Assembly (NCBI GenBank): GCA_905250125.1
Contig: CAJNOL010000641.1
Coordinates: 52,029-116,028 of the forward strand
Direction of reading: 5' to 3'
Source: Rotaria sordida
Lineage: Eukaryota > Rotifera > Eurotatoria > Philodinida > Philodinidae
Length of the DNA: 64,000 nucleotides
Part shown: piece by piece, positions 48,701-60,826 of the stretch
Numbering within the stretch: position 1 is the stretch's first letter
How the letters are laid out: each line of letters opens with the position of its first letter
Notes under the pieces: model-generated
The model's input: the letters and a program-made list of their open reading frames with translations, nothing else
Told to the model about the DNA's origin: nothing
The model's database searches: none
Translations under genes and position numbers: made by a program

Positions 48701-50082
48701 GTATTTTATCGATTTTGGCATTGTCAAAGAACAGAAAATATTTTAAACTGTAAGGAAAAGTTTCAAAACTCTGCGAAACAATGTATTCGGTAGATGAGAG
48801 TTTGTTTTATCGAATGAGACCTAATATCCTTTTTCACAACGCAATCTTGCAATTGGATAACGTTTTCAATATGTATTAGTAATTTTCACGATAGTTTCTA
48901 CCTATTTTTCACCTTGTTTTGGCTACACTATTTTCAACATGCTGTATCTTATAAATAGCACATTGTATAAAAAGCCGCTAGGTTCTATCTGATAGAACAA
49001 ACTGTGCTCTACAATATACATTGTTTCTCAGAGTTTTGAAATTTCCTCTTGATGCTCAACCATTAATATAATATTAATTAAATTTTAAAAGAATGCTTAA
49101 AAAATCTCATTAAGATCGATTGTTGTAAAACAAAAAATACATAATTTTGCTTAGTTTTCAATGCTCTTTCTTATAGTGTGCTTCAAAACTGAAAATTATG
49201 ACAAAATGTTTCTAGAACTGTTAATTAATATATTATTATTATAACCATTATTTTTGAAACGTTTTCTGTTCTTCGACAATGACAAAATCGATAAAATACA
49301 AAAAGTACCTTAAAATTTTGTCCTCCACTCTATCTATGTACGAAATTCTGTTTTTTTTTAAATTTTTCGGCGCATATCTAAAGTTAGATCGAAAATTCAG
49401 TGAAAGGATCATAACTTGGCTCTAAAGGTCCATGGAACAAATCCTTCAAGAGTTTTACTAATCTTATTAAGACGTCTGCATAGGCTTGAAATAAACTCAA
49501 ATGGTGAGTATCAATTGGGATAGCTCTCTTATAAAATACAATCATTCATTCTTTTGTTATACTTATCGCTAATATTCGTAGTCATGACCGTTTATCCTTG
49601 TCTATCTTAATCAACGAATCATTATATCATTCTCAAATATGTACCCATTTTGTTTTACTTCACAAGTACTATCTTGTCATCTATAAAAGTATGAATCATA
49701 AAAATTAAATAATAAATAACTTATTGTTTATTCTCATCAATATTCAAATATTATATTTTAATATGAATTACATAACTAAATTAAATTCAAATTCTTGATT
49801 ATCTCAAACAAAAAAAATTTCTTTTGTTTTTTTTTTATTTATATATTTTAAACTTACAAGATAATATTGAAGTGAAGAATTTGTACCATATGCTTGATTA
49901 GTTGCATCAGGAACATTATAACCACCTTTATTATTATTTTGAGAATCAAATGCATTTTGTGCATTTGCACGATTTGCTGTACGTTCATTAACACGATTAT
50001 TTGAACCCGGTGGAAAATGAAAATAAATATCAGCATTAACAACTGATATAATTAAAAAAATACCAAAATAAAATCGAATCAT
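45770..50082 (-). CDS. DD3-3 family secreted protein
   Basis: About 14 exons on the minus strand, from the ATG at 50080-50082 to the stop at 45770-45772. The protein opens with a signal peptide ([14 protein letters not shown]) followed by [20 protein letters not shown] and the [20 protein letters not shown] stretch, the signature start of the DD3-3 family first named in Dictyostelium. Later blocks include [39 protein letters not shown] and [11 protein letters not shown]. Then come HIQW plus a Gly-rich tract ([16 protein letters not shown]) and a final [20 protein letters not shown]. Many Cys suggest disulphides in an extracellular protein. Molecular function is not established for the family. 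One intron (48107-49855) is 1.75 kb and carries a foldback element; the rest are short. Confidence 0.85.
48563..49532. mobile_element. Foldback element D2 in a DD3-3 intron
   Basis: Termini: left GAACTGATATTCACCATTCG (48577) and right AAATGGTGAGTATCAATTGG (49498) are inverted copies. Inside, TATTTTATCGATTTTGGCAT (48702) faces ATGACAAAATCGATAAAATA (49279), and GTTTCAAAACTCTGCGAAAC (48761) faces GTTTCTCAGAGTTTTGAAAT (49022). The right half carries the ATCATAACTTGGCT and CCATGGAACAAATC motifs shared with elements D1 and D3. About 970 bp, non-coding. Confidence 0.75.
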
Positions 50083-50420
50083 TCGTATTAAACTGTTGAA
50101 GGCAAAGAAGAAAAAATGAAATCAATTAATCATTCATTCATTCTATTCCTACATTATATTTTTTGATGATTCATAACCAAAAAAAAAAATATATATTTTT
50201 TTAATTGGTCTTAAAAAAGACCCGTTATAAAAAATATGATTGATGTCGCTCTGATCGATATTAGTTATAAAAGGCAATCTGATAAGCTAATCTTCATAGG
50301 GAAGCAATTGAAAGTAATATTACCTATCCTTCTCATTTGTTTTGTTTGTTTGAGTGAGAGTAAACAGAGATAACGAACAGCACATCTTCATATTATTTCT
50401 ATTTAAAAAACAAAATTCCC
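50083..50420. promoter_or_regulatory. Shared divergent upstream region of DD3-3 and Mondo
   Basis: 338 bp separate the two start codons, which point away from each other, so promoters for both must lie here or overlap their first exons. GAGTGAGAGTAAACAGAGA (about 50353) is the most purine-rich tract. No TATA box can be assigned with confidence. Confidence 0.5.
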
Positions 50421-53400
50421 ATGTTACGATCAGCAAAAAAAATTAAACTTGAACATGATACATATGCAAATAATCATCAAAAGACAACTAAACAACATCC
50501 TCAATCTGGACAATATATGACATTACGAATTGATGATGATGGAGTAAAAAATAAAATAATTTTCATTCATCGTTTTATATATATATATATATTTTTTCTA
50601 GCCAACTAATGAAATTCCATGTCCATCACCAATACCAAATCCAAATGAACAATTAATACCACAAGGTTTAGCTATTGTTAATGATACAACACAGGGTGAA
50701 ACAGAACGTCATACTGAATTTAATGGTCGATTTGTTAGTCTTGTTTCTCTATTACGTGTTATTAATACTGTATATAGGTAAATAATCATTATATTATTAA
50801 TTATATTTCTTTTTATTTTTTATTTTTTTAAAAGATCAAATTTAACATCACCAAAATGGAAAAATTTTCGTGGTTCACGTATTGAATGTCAAGATAAGAT
50901 ACGTATAAATAATGTTATTTGGAGAACATGGCATCAACAATGTAAATTAATAAAAGAATAGATATAAAACATAATGAAATTTTTGTTTTATATTATTTTA
51001 GATAATGGAAAAACTAAATCACTTGTTTGTCGATTTGTTTCACCACTCGATGCTCAAACATCAACAGTATTGATTTGTAATAATAGAATAATAATTGAAA
51101 ATTTTTCTTTTTTTTTTCTTATTAGACTCAAATAAATCATCAATTAAAACAACAAATTACAAATAATTTAAAAGGTGAATATATGAAATGGAGAAGATTA
51201 AGTTATAAAACAACATTACATCGAACAGACATTGATTCAAGGGTATAATAGAATTCTTAAATAAAAATAATCTTTCATGTTTATATATTTTTGTTTTTTT
51301 ATTTTTTCTTTAAATAAAGACTGTTGAAGGAAAACATCTTTGGGGTAATATAAGTGAAATTCATACATCAAAAATAAATTCAAATTTTCGTCGTATAAGA
51401 ACACCATCACCAGATTCATATAGTGCATTAGATGATTATGATCTAGTTGCTGATCAATTACTTTTTTCAACAACAAATGCATTTAATGATAAAGATTCTG
51501 GTAAGTTTTATTTCAAAAAAAAAAACAAAAATTCGCAATTTTATTATAATAATTAATCAAATGATTGGAAATTTACTTTTGTTTTTGTTTTCTTCTTCTT
51601 ATACTATCATAGATTGCCCACTCTCAGGTAAATAGTTATTTTTACATACATATGTGTACCTATTCATCATGTCTTGTTTATTCTGTGAATGCTCGCATTT
51701 TCCTTTAGTCGATTTGACTGATTATTAATATATCTAAATACCAAAAAACTAAGAATAGAATTCAATCGCTTTTCCTATTTCGTGATGGTTGCAAGATACT
51801 AATTGCAGTTTGTTTTTTCTGTCTGTAAAATTAATTTTAAAAATAAAAATAAGTGTATTGATGCTATTTTTTGTATTTATAGTACTTGGTGGTAATCCAG
51901 ATTTATATCAACCAATTATGGGACAATATTATTTTGATTTTCATACATTGGATATGTTTGATCCATTAAGTAAATTTAAAATTATTTTTAGAGATTTTTA
52001 TTTTTTATTTTTTTGTATTTAGATGATGATTTTACTTCACGATGTAATAATGATTCTGTAAGATATTGATTTTTTTTTATTATGTGTAAAATTCGAAAGA
52101 GAAATAGATATCATTTTTACTTAAAAATAATTAAATAAGAAGAAAATTTATGAATTCGATTACATTGTATTATCAATAAGAAATTATATGATTAGTTTCA
52201 CGTTTTCTTTTGTTTCTCATCTTAGAATAGAAATTTTCTATTGACAAAAAAATTTTGATTGAGATTTATATGATAAATTACAATTAGGAGTGTCCTGAAG
52301 TTACTAGAATTGAAGAGAATCAATGATTTAAAAGGCCAATTGAAAGGTTATTGCAAAATTTGACTGAATCGAATAGAGGACAAAGGACAAAGGATGAAGT
52401 CTAATTATCGTGTAATTTATTGCGAAGTTACATTCTATATATAAGGATTGACGTAATAAGAATGTCTATTTTAATAAACAAGAAAGAAAATTCCAACAAG
52501 CGTGACGAAAACAAAAGAATATATTCAGGTGACAAAAAAGAATAGAAAATGGAAAAGTCCATACGTCATGAAGGAAAGAAAAAGAAAATAGAACACATTG
52601 TGACAAAAAAAAACAAACTACAGTGAGATAGAAACAACACGTCATGAATCTTGATCACTCTGCGATAATAATCAAATTAAAAAATATGCTGAAACTCCGC
52701 TGGAGATGAAAACAAAAGAAAATTTTTCAAAATGGCGGAGACCATACACAGTAGTACAACTATTATCTCTTATATAGAATTTTTACATAATACGAAAGCG
52801 TACTGTTCGAACTCTCAGAAATCAATGAGTAAATATTCTAGATATTTTATATGGAAGAAATTATAAACATTCATAGGAAAATTCCTTTGAGAAATAAAGC
52901 AAAAACAAACAAATTAAAACTTATCGTTATTTTGATAGATCTAATGCCCTACTTGCATACAATATCATCGATTAAAATAGCAGTATGTTCCACTGTTCTT
53001 ATCTATTTCATAAAAAAAAACCTTCATCATATATATATATATATATTCACATTGTTCTAGTCGGAATTTGTACAAAAAGGCTAGATATGTAGAAGGTTAA
53101 ATAGTACGTTGTCGAAAAAATTTACATTAAATCAGTAATAGAGATATGCACGGTAAGCTTTTACCGTATTTTGACAGAGAAAAATTTTCCAATTCTTACC
53201 TTTGCAAATCTCTAATCAGTAACTTATATAAACAGAAATATGATTAGATGAACATACAAGGAGTTTATTGATAATCAATGATTTTTATTTCCAAGAAAAA
53301 AAAAAGATAATTTAAGAGAATCCTTCTCGCCTTTTCCGAGTTTCCTCTGGAACGGCTCGACAAAAAACCGATGAAATTTTCAGGGTAGATAGATTTCGAT

Positions 53401-56400
53401 AAATAGAGCAAAAGTTATCATAGACTCAAAATTTCTAGATGCCTCCTTCAGAAAGATATGGAGGTTACAAAAAGCAAAAATGGCCAGAAGTTTTCTCTTT
53501 CGCAAAACTCTATACTTCATTTTTTCCAAGCTGCAATTTTTTTTTATGACAATTAGGATCAAATCGGAGTGCGGTTCTTTTTTTTCTTTCCAAAATATTG
53601 TAGAAGCAAAATATTGGAAGCACCGTCAAAAAAAAGCGAGAAACTTCGTTTTGAGAAAAACGCAAAATGAACTCTCAACACCTTAAGAAATTATGATTAG
53701 GAAAATTTTGCATACACAAAATAATTGCAGCACAATTTTCCCTACTACGAATTTCAAGAGTGGAGCTGAATAAAAATACTAATTAACAACAAAGAGCCCT
53801 CATTTGACAGAGGACATTTCAAAGGTATATTAGTAAATGAAAAAGCAAAATTGAATCACTTCTGGTTCTTCACGAGAGTACAACTGGTCAAGCTCAATTT
53901 TTTTTTATCACAGTTAGATTATTGAAAATGATGAGACTTAGGTTCGAAGAAAAAATTTTAAAAGTAAATCTTCAGATGTTTTGCCAGTTGGTGCTTTCTA
54001 TATTGTTCTAATGAAAAGTTAATATTTCTCAAAAAGTTTGTAGACACGTCTGACACTTTGTTTCAGATACCTTAATCACATGATATTCAAAACATTCTTA
54101 GAAAACTTATTTGTATAGGTTATATTTTTAAAATAATATTGATAAGAAAATTCGATAGGGTTATGTATTTTAAATTTAGCTATCAACATTAAGTAATTAT
54201 CAAAATCAATCCGATTTTACATTAGATGTATCAACACAATCACAACAAGATTTAAGTAATTTTCAAACATTAGTTTCTGTTGCTACAGAACGACCACATT
54301 TAACAATTGAACAACAAAACAATATTATAAATCAGAATAATTCCAATGTAAATTTAATTTCTTTTTAAATGTTATTTATTTTCGTTTTTTTTTTATTTCG
54401 AATAGAATAATGTTCAAATGAATGTAAATAATATGAATTCAATAGCTATATGTAATAATATAGATTATCAACCATTTCATACTTATACACAAAATTTATC
54501 TCAATCAATTCGTAATAAAAATAATAATCAATTGAATACCAATGTAAATGATCATATCTGGTTTTTTTTCTATGCTAATATATAAAAAAAAAATGTTCAT
54601 TCGTTTTTTTCTTTAGAATATTGAAGAAATAATGCCTATTACAAATATATCTATGACACAATCAACTAATATTGTAATGAATACTTCACAAACATCATTA
54701 TCTCATAAATCTAATGAAATACGACAACAACAACAACAACAACAAACTGATCTATCAATTTGTAAACCACCACCATCATCAACTCTTGTTGATCTTCTAA
54801 AACAGAGACGTAGTCCACCAGTATCAATGCCAGCAGTAACAACTAGTCAACAAAAACAAAATTCAATTGTAAAACAATCAAGAAAATCCTCTAAAAAATC
54901 ACAAATACAAATAAAACGATTATCAGCTTCGAATGATAATAATATAAGAGTAAATTAAAATTATTTATTTGAAAATTCTTTTTTATTTTTTCATTTTATT
55001 ATATTTTTTAGAATATAACAAATTCAAATGAATTAGCTATAAATTCTACTTTAACTGGAAGAAGAAAAACGCGACGTGTTGTATCGCGTTCAACATCCGA
55101 AGAAATACCTTTAAGTTATACACAACAACAATTTCCTATTCCAACTTCATCATCAGCAAGAAAAAAGAATGCATCCATATCAAATGATGCGATCTTTTTG
55201 AATGGAGATGGGGTAAAGTTTTTACAGTAGAAAACAAATCGAACTTATTGAGTTTATTATCTATTTAAATCTCTTAAATATTCAGTATTTGCTTTGAAGA
55301 ACTTCGAAATGAATAAGTTAAATCCTGAAATGAGATTTTTGAAAATAGAGAAGTTCATTTCGAGTTTCATTTTTATTTTTTCAAATTTCTTCATTGAATT
55401 CTTTTGCAATGAATTTTAATCATTGGGTAATAGTTATACCTGTTTTTCACTACTTAGCAATAGGTCATATCGGATTCAAACTTTTCGGACCTGAACTCAT
55501 TTGATCAACCTTTCTCGAACTCGGAACCAGATCCGGTGGAAACGCATACTTTGATACTCAATGAAAATTTTAATCGTTCAGATGATACAAGATACTTTTT
55601 TCCGGTTTTTTGAATTCAATGACTCGCACATCTTACACATTTTTCAGATGATAAGAGCTCGTCCGGTCCAAAATTCTCGAATTCGCATTCGAGGCCAATA
55701 TGAAAAGTTCTACTTACGAGGAAACTACCCCGCACTGATACTCGCCGTTTGGGCTTACATTAGGCCTACAAGAACATCTTGAGATCACTAGCAAAACTCT
55801 AATAGGTTCATTACTATAAGCCTGTGGGGCCGAGTTTGAATTGTTTTACTGAGTTTTCGATCTAACGTTTGGTATCTAGTGGAAGATTAAAAAACAGAAT
55901 TTCAACATGAAATTTTGTCTTTAGATAGGTCGAATAACCCGTAGAATCTACAGATCATTCGTCCTATTTAAGAACAAAATTTCCTGTCGAAATTCTAGTT
56001 TTTGATATTTCAGTATATACTTGTAGTTGAATGGAAAATTCAGTAGATCGATCTTAACTCGGCTCCAAAGACCCATGAGGACAAATCGTTTTATACTTTT
56101 ACTAGTAACCGTTTTTGTAGACTCTATAGAAGCTCAAATACCGGGTATTAGTTTGGATGGTTCTCTCATCAGTGCAAAAATCTCTTAGCATTAAAATCAA
56201 GAAATGACATTGAACAATGAATATAAATTTTCATCGAATAATAAAACAATTTATCGAATCAAGCTTCTAATGAACGTATAAATTTGATAGATAATTGAAA
56301 ATTTCATTAACTTCAGTCTTCAACTTACTATTCGATAAACTGTACACTTTATTTAACTTTTACGTTATAAAATTTTATAATTTCTTTCTTTTTCAGATAC

Positions 56401-57243
56401 TCGATTCTTCTCCATCGTCATCATCAAGTGGTGGACTAGATGCCGAAAGTAAACGTCGTCGAAATATAAAAGTAATTCTTTATTAATCTTTGTTTGTTTG
56501 TTTTTTTTTCTCAAATAGAATATTATCTTTTCATTCACATTCTTTTTTTTCTTCTTCTTCTATAGAATGGTTTTGATAATCTTCGTTTTCTTATTCCAGA
56601 ACTAAATAATCCCACTAATGCAAAAAAAAGTAAAGCACAAATGCTTGAATGTAGTAAGTAAATATATTCTATCTTCAAAATTTATAATTATTTTCAAATT
56701 TTTTTTTTAAAGCTGCTAATCAAATTCAACAAGCTACTGAAATACGTGATAAAATGAAAAATGAAGTTGATCGATTACAACAAGAAGAAGAACAATTAAA
56801 AGAAAAAATTTCACAATATCAAGCAAGTTTACCTATTGATGGTATACCTTCTGTACCAACAGCAAATCGTTCACGTGAAGCATCATATACATTATTTCAT
56901 TCTTATGTTGCTGATCGAACACGAAAACATTGGCATTTTTATCCATATTCACTTGTATTAAAACGTTTATTTGATACATATCAAAATACAGTTAAATGTG
57001 AATCATCAGAAGAATTTCAACGTTCATTAAATGAATGGAAAACAAATTCATTAACTCTTGTACAATTACGACAAGCTGCTGCACAATCTGTTATGGATAT
57101 GGGACGAACAACATCTCTCATATCATGTAAATTATATTACGAAAAAAAGAATAATTAAATAATTAAAAATGTTTTTTTTTGTTATTTTAGCCCCTGAACA
57201 AGTACCAGAAGAATGTGTTCGTTTAGCATTAAGTGATTTCTAG
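50421..57243 (+). CDS. Mondo-family glucose-responsive bHLH-ZIP transcription factor
   Basis: Seventeen exons joined in frame: 50421-50543, 50602-50777, 50835-50941, 51002-51066, 51126-51242, 51320-51500, 51613-51627, 51893-51969, 52023-52057, 54180-54347, 54406-54543, 54617-54949, 55012-55212, 56397-56471, 56566-56653, 56713-57126 and 57191-57243. The product has about 790 residues. The N-terminal Mondo conserved region is clear ([45 protein letters not shown]). A Q/S/N-rich middle follows, then bHLH ([20 protein letters not shown]), a leucine zipper and the C-terminal dimerisation/cytoplasmic-localisation domain ([20 protein letters not shown]). Mondo proteins (MLXIP/MLXIPL) pair with MLX and activate carbohydrate-response genes. 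One exon is only 15 nt. The basic region lacks the usual His. Confidence 0.93.
51613..51627 (+). other. 15-nt microexon of the Mondo gene
   Basis: Sequence ATTGCCCACTCTCAG is flanked by ATCATAG on the left and GTAAAT on the right. With the preceding G it encodes D-C-P-L-S and keeps frame with the exons on both sides, so it could be skipped without a frameshift. Confidence 0.6.
52058..54179. other. Long Mondo intron with dispersed repeat G copy 2
   Basis: A 2.1-kb intron separating the Mondo conserved region exons from those of the Q/N-rich middle. It holds repeat G copy 2 at about 53315-53580, colinear with 45040-45340, plus a (TA)n run at 53030-53046. No exon was recognised inside. Confidence 0.6.
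53315..53580. repeat. Dispersed repeat G, copy 2
   Basis: Same orientation and order of landmarks as 45040-45340: GGTAGATAGATTTCGATAAA, AAAAGTTATCATAGACT, GATATGGAGG and ATCAAATCGGAGTG. Similarity fades after about 53580. Confidence 0.65.
55711..56176. mobile_element. Foldback element D3 in a Mondo intron
   Basis: The left end GCACTGATACTCGCCGTTTG (55732) and the right end with CGGGTATTAGTTTGGATGG (56143) are inverted relatives. Inside, GGGGCCGAGTTTGAA (55829) faces TTAACTCGGCTCCAAAG (56056), and GAGTTTTCGATCTAAC (55851) is matched by GAAAATTCAGTAGATCG (56035). It lies in the intron just before the bHLH exon. No coding capacity. Confidence 0.7.
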
Positions 57244-57644
57244 TGACTATGGGAATGTTTTTTTTTTCTTTAGTAGTCTTTCGGGTATTTTTTTTGTTTT
57301 ATGGTATCATTGCCTTTATTTGTAATTGTTCGTTTCTACTTTTTTTTTTCTTTGGTTATTGTTTTGTATTTGTACAGTATATCTATTTAGTTAGGTTTTT
57401 TTGTAGAAATCCATCTATGTGCGCAATGTATTTATCAAGAAATATATTAAAATTATGTGTACTTGATATGATTTTTTTTTTTGGTATAAATTGGAAAGTA
57501 AAATAAAAGAAAAGGAAAAGGGAGAAAAACGAATGACAAATGTATACATGAGCAGTGTGATAATATAAGAGAATTTATTTATTATATCAATAAAATAAAA
57601 CTCATTTCTGAGAATTTCATACATCTTTCAAAAACTTGTTTAAC

Positions 57645-58415
57645 AATTGAAGGTCGTGTACACTCAGTTAAGGTGATTGAACACATTTGAGTCAAATGTG
57701 AATGTTCTCACTGTCAAGCTAATTTAATTTAAAATATGAATTGCCCGTAGCATGCACAAATCGAGATGTTCAAATTTCAATGTATTTATAGTCTATGTCA
57801 TGGAACCATACTTCACAATTTCAGCAGCATTTTTTGGGGTGCGAATGTGAACTGAAGAGAAGACATACTCGCACCCTAGACAATTCGATATGTTTTATAA
57901 CCCGGACAAAGGAAAAAAACAATTTTTGGAGAAATTTTTATTAGTCTAGAAAATTGGCATATGAAGACCTAAGGGAAGTTTTCAATGCCATATTCGGAAT
58001 CAGTATGGTCAGTAACATACAATCAACTAGCTTTCGGTGAGAAAGCGATTGATCAATTGCAAACGATCCTTCATGAGAGTAGTTGCGTACCTCATCATCG
58101 AAACGAAGATCGTCGAATGCCTGTCGATTATCTATGTTCGTGAGTTTCGTTTCAACAACCATTCATTACATTCATTCTTTCTGAATATTTGTCATATATA
58201 TATATACTGCAGGTCTCATCTCAGAATATTGCCGATAGATTCGCTCATTGAAATCAAGATTGCTGAAAACAGACATTGCCGATAGTCACATCGCCGAAAT
58301 GCAAGCCATCGAATTTTGTTGTTGTGATTTTCAGCAAAGAGCATAGTGACCGTAGGAACATTGATTTGACCCAAATATGGGTGATCATTTTAACTTACAG
58401 CACATGACCTTCATT
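57645..58415. mobile_element. Element E2 with inverted termini between Mondo and the coiled-coil gene
   Basis: The left end GAAGGTCGTGTACACTCAGT (57650) and CACATTTGAGTCAAATG are inverted at the right as CATTTGTAAGGTCAAT, ACAGCACATGACCTTC (58397) and TTTGACCCAAATATGGG (58365). The left 200 bp match the SEC61G intron element (for example ATTTCAGCAGCATTTTT versus ATTTCAGCAATATTGATTT). About 770 bp with no supported frame. Confidence 0.6.
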
Positions 58416-58762
58416 TGTAAGGTCAATATTTTTTTTCAATGTACGGAGCATTTTGACATACATATTTTTTTTATCATATAATTAGAAAAAAAAAACGTCT
58501 TTATTAGAAAAATAATTTATAATGAGAAAACTGAACATTATGATTATCACGTGTTTCATAATTACAGAATTGAAATTTCGATTTAATTGGATAACTATGC
58601 TTAGTGCGTATGTCATGTTCAAAAAAAACAAACAAACATTTTTCAATAATCATCCTTAAAATATCTTTTTTTTTGTAACACACACAAAATAAATAAATGA
58701 CAACTACATAAAAAAAAATAATAATACAAATCGTACAATTCACTAATTTGAAGATATATTCT

Positions 58763-59674
58763 TTATTGATCTTCTTCTACATCTGAATCACTACTGTCTT
58801 GTTCATCGGGTAATTTTTGAGGTGCTAATTCTTTAACAAGATTAAAATATCGATCATCTTTCGTAAGTGTAAGTCGACGTTCACGAGCTTCTAATGCACG
58901 TTTTTTAATAGTATAATCATCATCTAAATCAGGTGTAGCAGCAATATTTGATAATATTCGAAATAAAACAGAACCAAAATCATTTTCAAGTCCTAAAGTA
59001 GGACTTGAATTTCGTTGAGTTTCTTTATCAAAACGACTTGTTCGTGGCCGTCGTGGTGATAATTTTGGTGTATTATTAGCTATTGATGTTGAATGACTAA
59101 CTTTTGTTTTAGCACTTTGTCCACGTCGTGCATCAACAGCAGATTTCGAACCTTTTTTTACAGATACTTTATCTTGATGAGATTCTAAAGGAAAAAATTA
59201 AATTCCTTTTATTTTTTTTTTGAAATTAATTCAATGATTTAACTCACTAGGATGAGCACTAGTCGATTTCGCAACATTTTCAATAATAACTGATGGAGTT
59301 CTGTCTGATTCACTTTCTATATCTTTGTCTATATCATCTGTTTTTTGATTAGCTATTGTTTTTTCAATTAATTGTTGTTCAAATAAAAATTTTTGTTCTT
59401 CATCTTGTTTTGTTCGTATTCTTAATGCAGCAGCTAAATCAGTACCTAATTCACGTTTTAATTTTAAACGAAATGCACGATCATACATTCTCCAACGTTT
59501 ATGTCGTTCATTCATTGTTCTTTGAAATGTTTGTTGTTGCCATTCAAGATTATTTATTCGACGAGCTTTTGTTTTTTCCATATCCTCTAATTCAACATTA
59601 GCTGCTGCTTGCAATTTACGACAACGTAAAACAGCATCCGGTAAAACAGTTGGAATACCTTTACGAGCATACAT
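58763..59674 (-). CDS. Hypothetical charged coiled-coil protein
   Basis: Two exons on the minus strand, roughly 59250-59674 and 58763-59186, joined A|AA at a GTGAGT..TTTAG intron, ending in an acidic DSSDSDVEEDQ. The first exon is rich in Arg, Lys and Glu with long helix-forming stretches (VELEDMEKTKARRINNLEWQ, FQRTMNERHKRWRMYDRAF) that should form coiled coil. The second is basic and Ser-rich (KLSPRRPRTSRF), then LTLTKDDRYFNLVKELAP. An alternative first exon at 60155-60191 (MRFNNEFIRIKE) could splice to GT-ATT-CCA at 59658, replacing MYARK. I do not recognise the family. It lies divergent to the 60332 gene. Confidence 0.6.
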
Positions 59675-60331
59675 AATGAATAATTTGTTTAAAAAAAAAT
59701 GAAAAGCAATTATATAAAAAAGAAAAAAAATACAGAAAGAAATTTCTATCGAACATAACAAAAAAATATTTTAAAGTCAATTTATTCACTATGGAATATC
59801 AATAAGACACTTGAGACACCAAATGAAAAACTAAACAACAAATGTATTTATGTAAGTTTTGTTTTTTAGATAAAATTCAATATTTTTTCAATCGAACAAT
59901 ACATTTAATAAAACATTCAGAGTACATTTGACATAAAAGTCATCAATAATTGATAATATGGTTAAGAAAATTTTTATATTAATCATTGGAAAAATAATGT
60001 TCATATATTTAAATAGATAAGATGAAAACTAAATCGATTAATGAATATATTTTAGGGTATTTTTTTTTCTCTATCATTTTGTTTAATGATTCAATATAAG
60101 AAAAACAAAATTATTCACATAACTATGAAGAATAGAATAATAATTTAATAATACCTTCTTTAATACGAATAAATTCATTATTAAATCTCATAATAAAATA
60201 TATTTAAGATTTTTTTTTTTTTTTTTTGATTTATCATATAATTTGTACTTTTCGCTCGTATTTTTTATTTTGTTGAAAATCTAATTAAAATATTTTTATC
60301 TATTCATATGTAACACATAACAATTAGAATC
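59675..60331. promoter_or_regulatory. Divergent upstream region of the coiled-coil and four-helix genes
   Basis: 657 bp of AT-rich DNA between two outward-facing start codons. It may contain a short alternative first exon of the coiled-coil gene at 60155-60191 (minus). No promoter motif is clear. Confidence 0.4.
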
Positions 60332-60826
60332 ATGTTAACTATCTATTTTACTCATACAATAGGTATAATACATATAATACGTTTTATATGTATAATTATT
60401 TTATTAACATGTTCTGAAATAAAAATTCCATTATGTCATACATATTTAAATGAATTTCTTGGTTTTAATCATTCATCAATACATTTTTATTATATATTAA
60501 TATGGATATCATTTACATTTGAAATATATTTTCTTATTAATCGTTTATTTGCTTCTATAATAATAAAAGCTAAAAAATTAACTAAAATCTTATATTTATT
60601 ATTATGTTTATGTTATATTCTTGCATCATGTTTTACATTATATGCATTAATTAATTCATCAAATGGACATGTTATAACTCAACATGATTTTTCAAATCCA
60701 CCACAAACAATTATTATTTTACCATCGAATTGTAATTTATTTCGTTTAATTGGAATTCTATTTGGTTTTCTAATTAGTTTTCTCTATTTCTTTGCTATTA
60801 TCTTAATTCATCGTTTAAAAGATTAA
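60332..60826 (+). CDS. Hypothetical four-helix membrane protein
   Basis: A single uninterrupted frame of 164 codons from ATG to TAA, unusual here as the only intronless gene. Four hydrophobic segments are evident at about residues 8-28 (IGIIHIIRFICIIILL), 50-72 (IHFYYILIWISFTFEIYFLI), 83-105 (KILYLLLCLCYILASCFTLY) and 137-160 (LIGILFGFLISFLYFFAIIL). The loop before the last helix has SNGHVITQHDFSNPP. The layout resembles tetraspan or MARVEL-like proteins, but no family signature is recognised. Codon use is AT-rich like its neighbours. It converges with the SAM-domain gene 307 bp downstream. Confidence 0.55.
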   Translation: MLTIYFTHTIGIIHIIRFICIIILLTCSEIKIPLCHTYLNEFLGFNHSSIHFYYILIWISFTFEIYFLINRLFASIIIKAKKLTKILYLLLCLCYILASCFTLYALINSSNGHVITQHDFSNPPQTIIILPSNCNLFRLIGILFGFLISFLYFFAIILIHRLKD

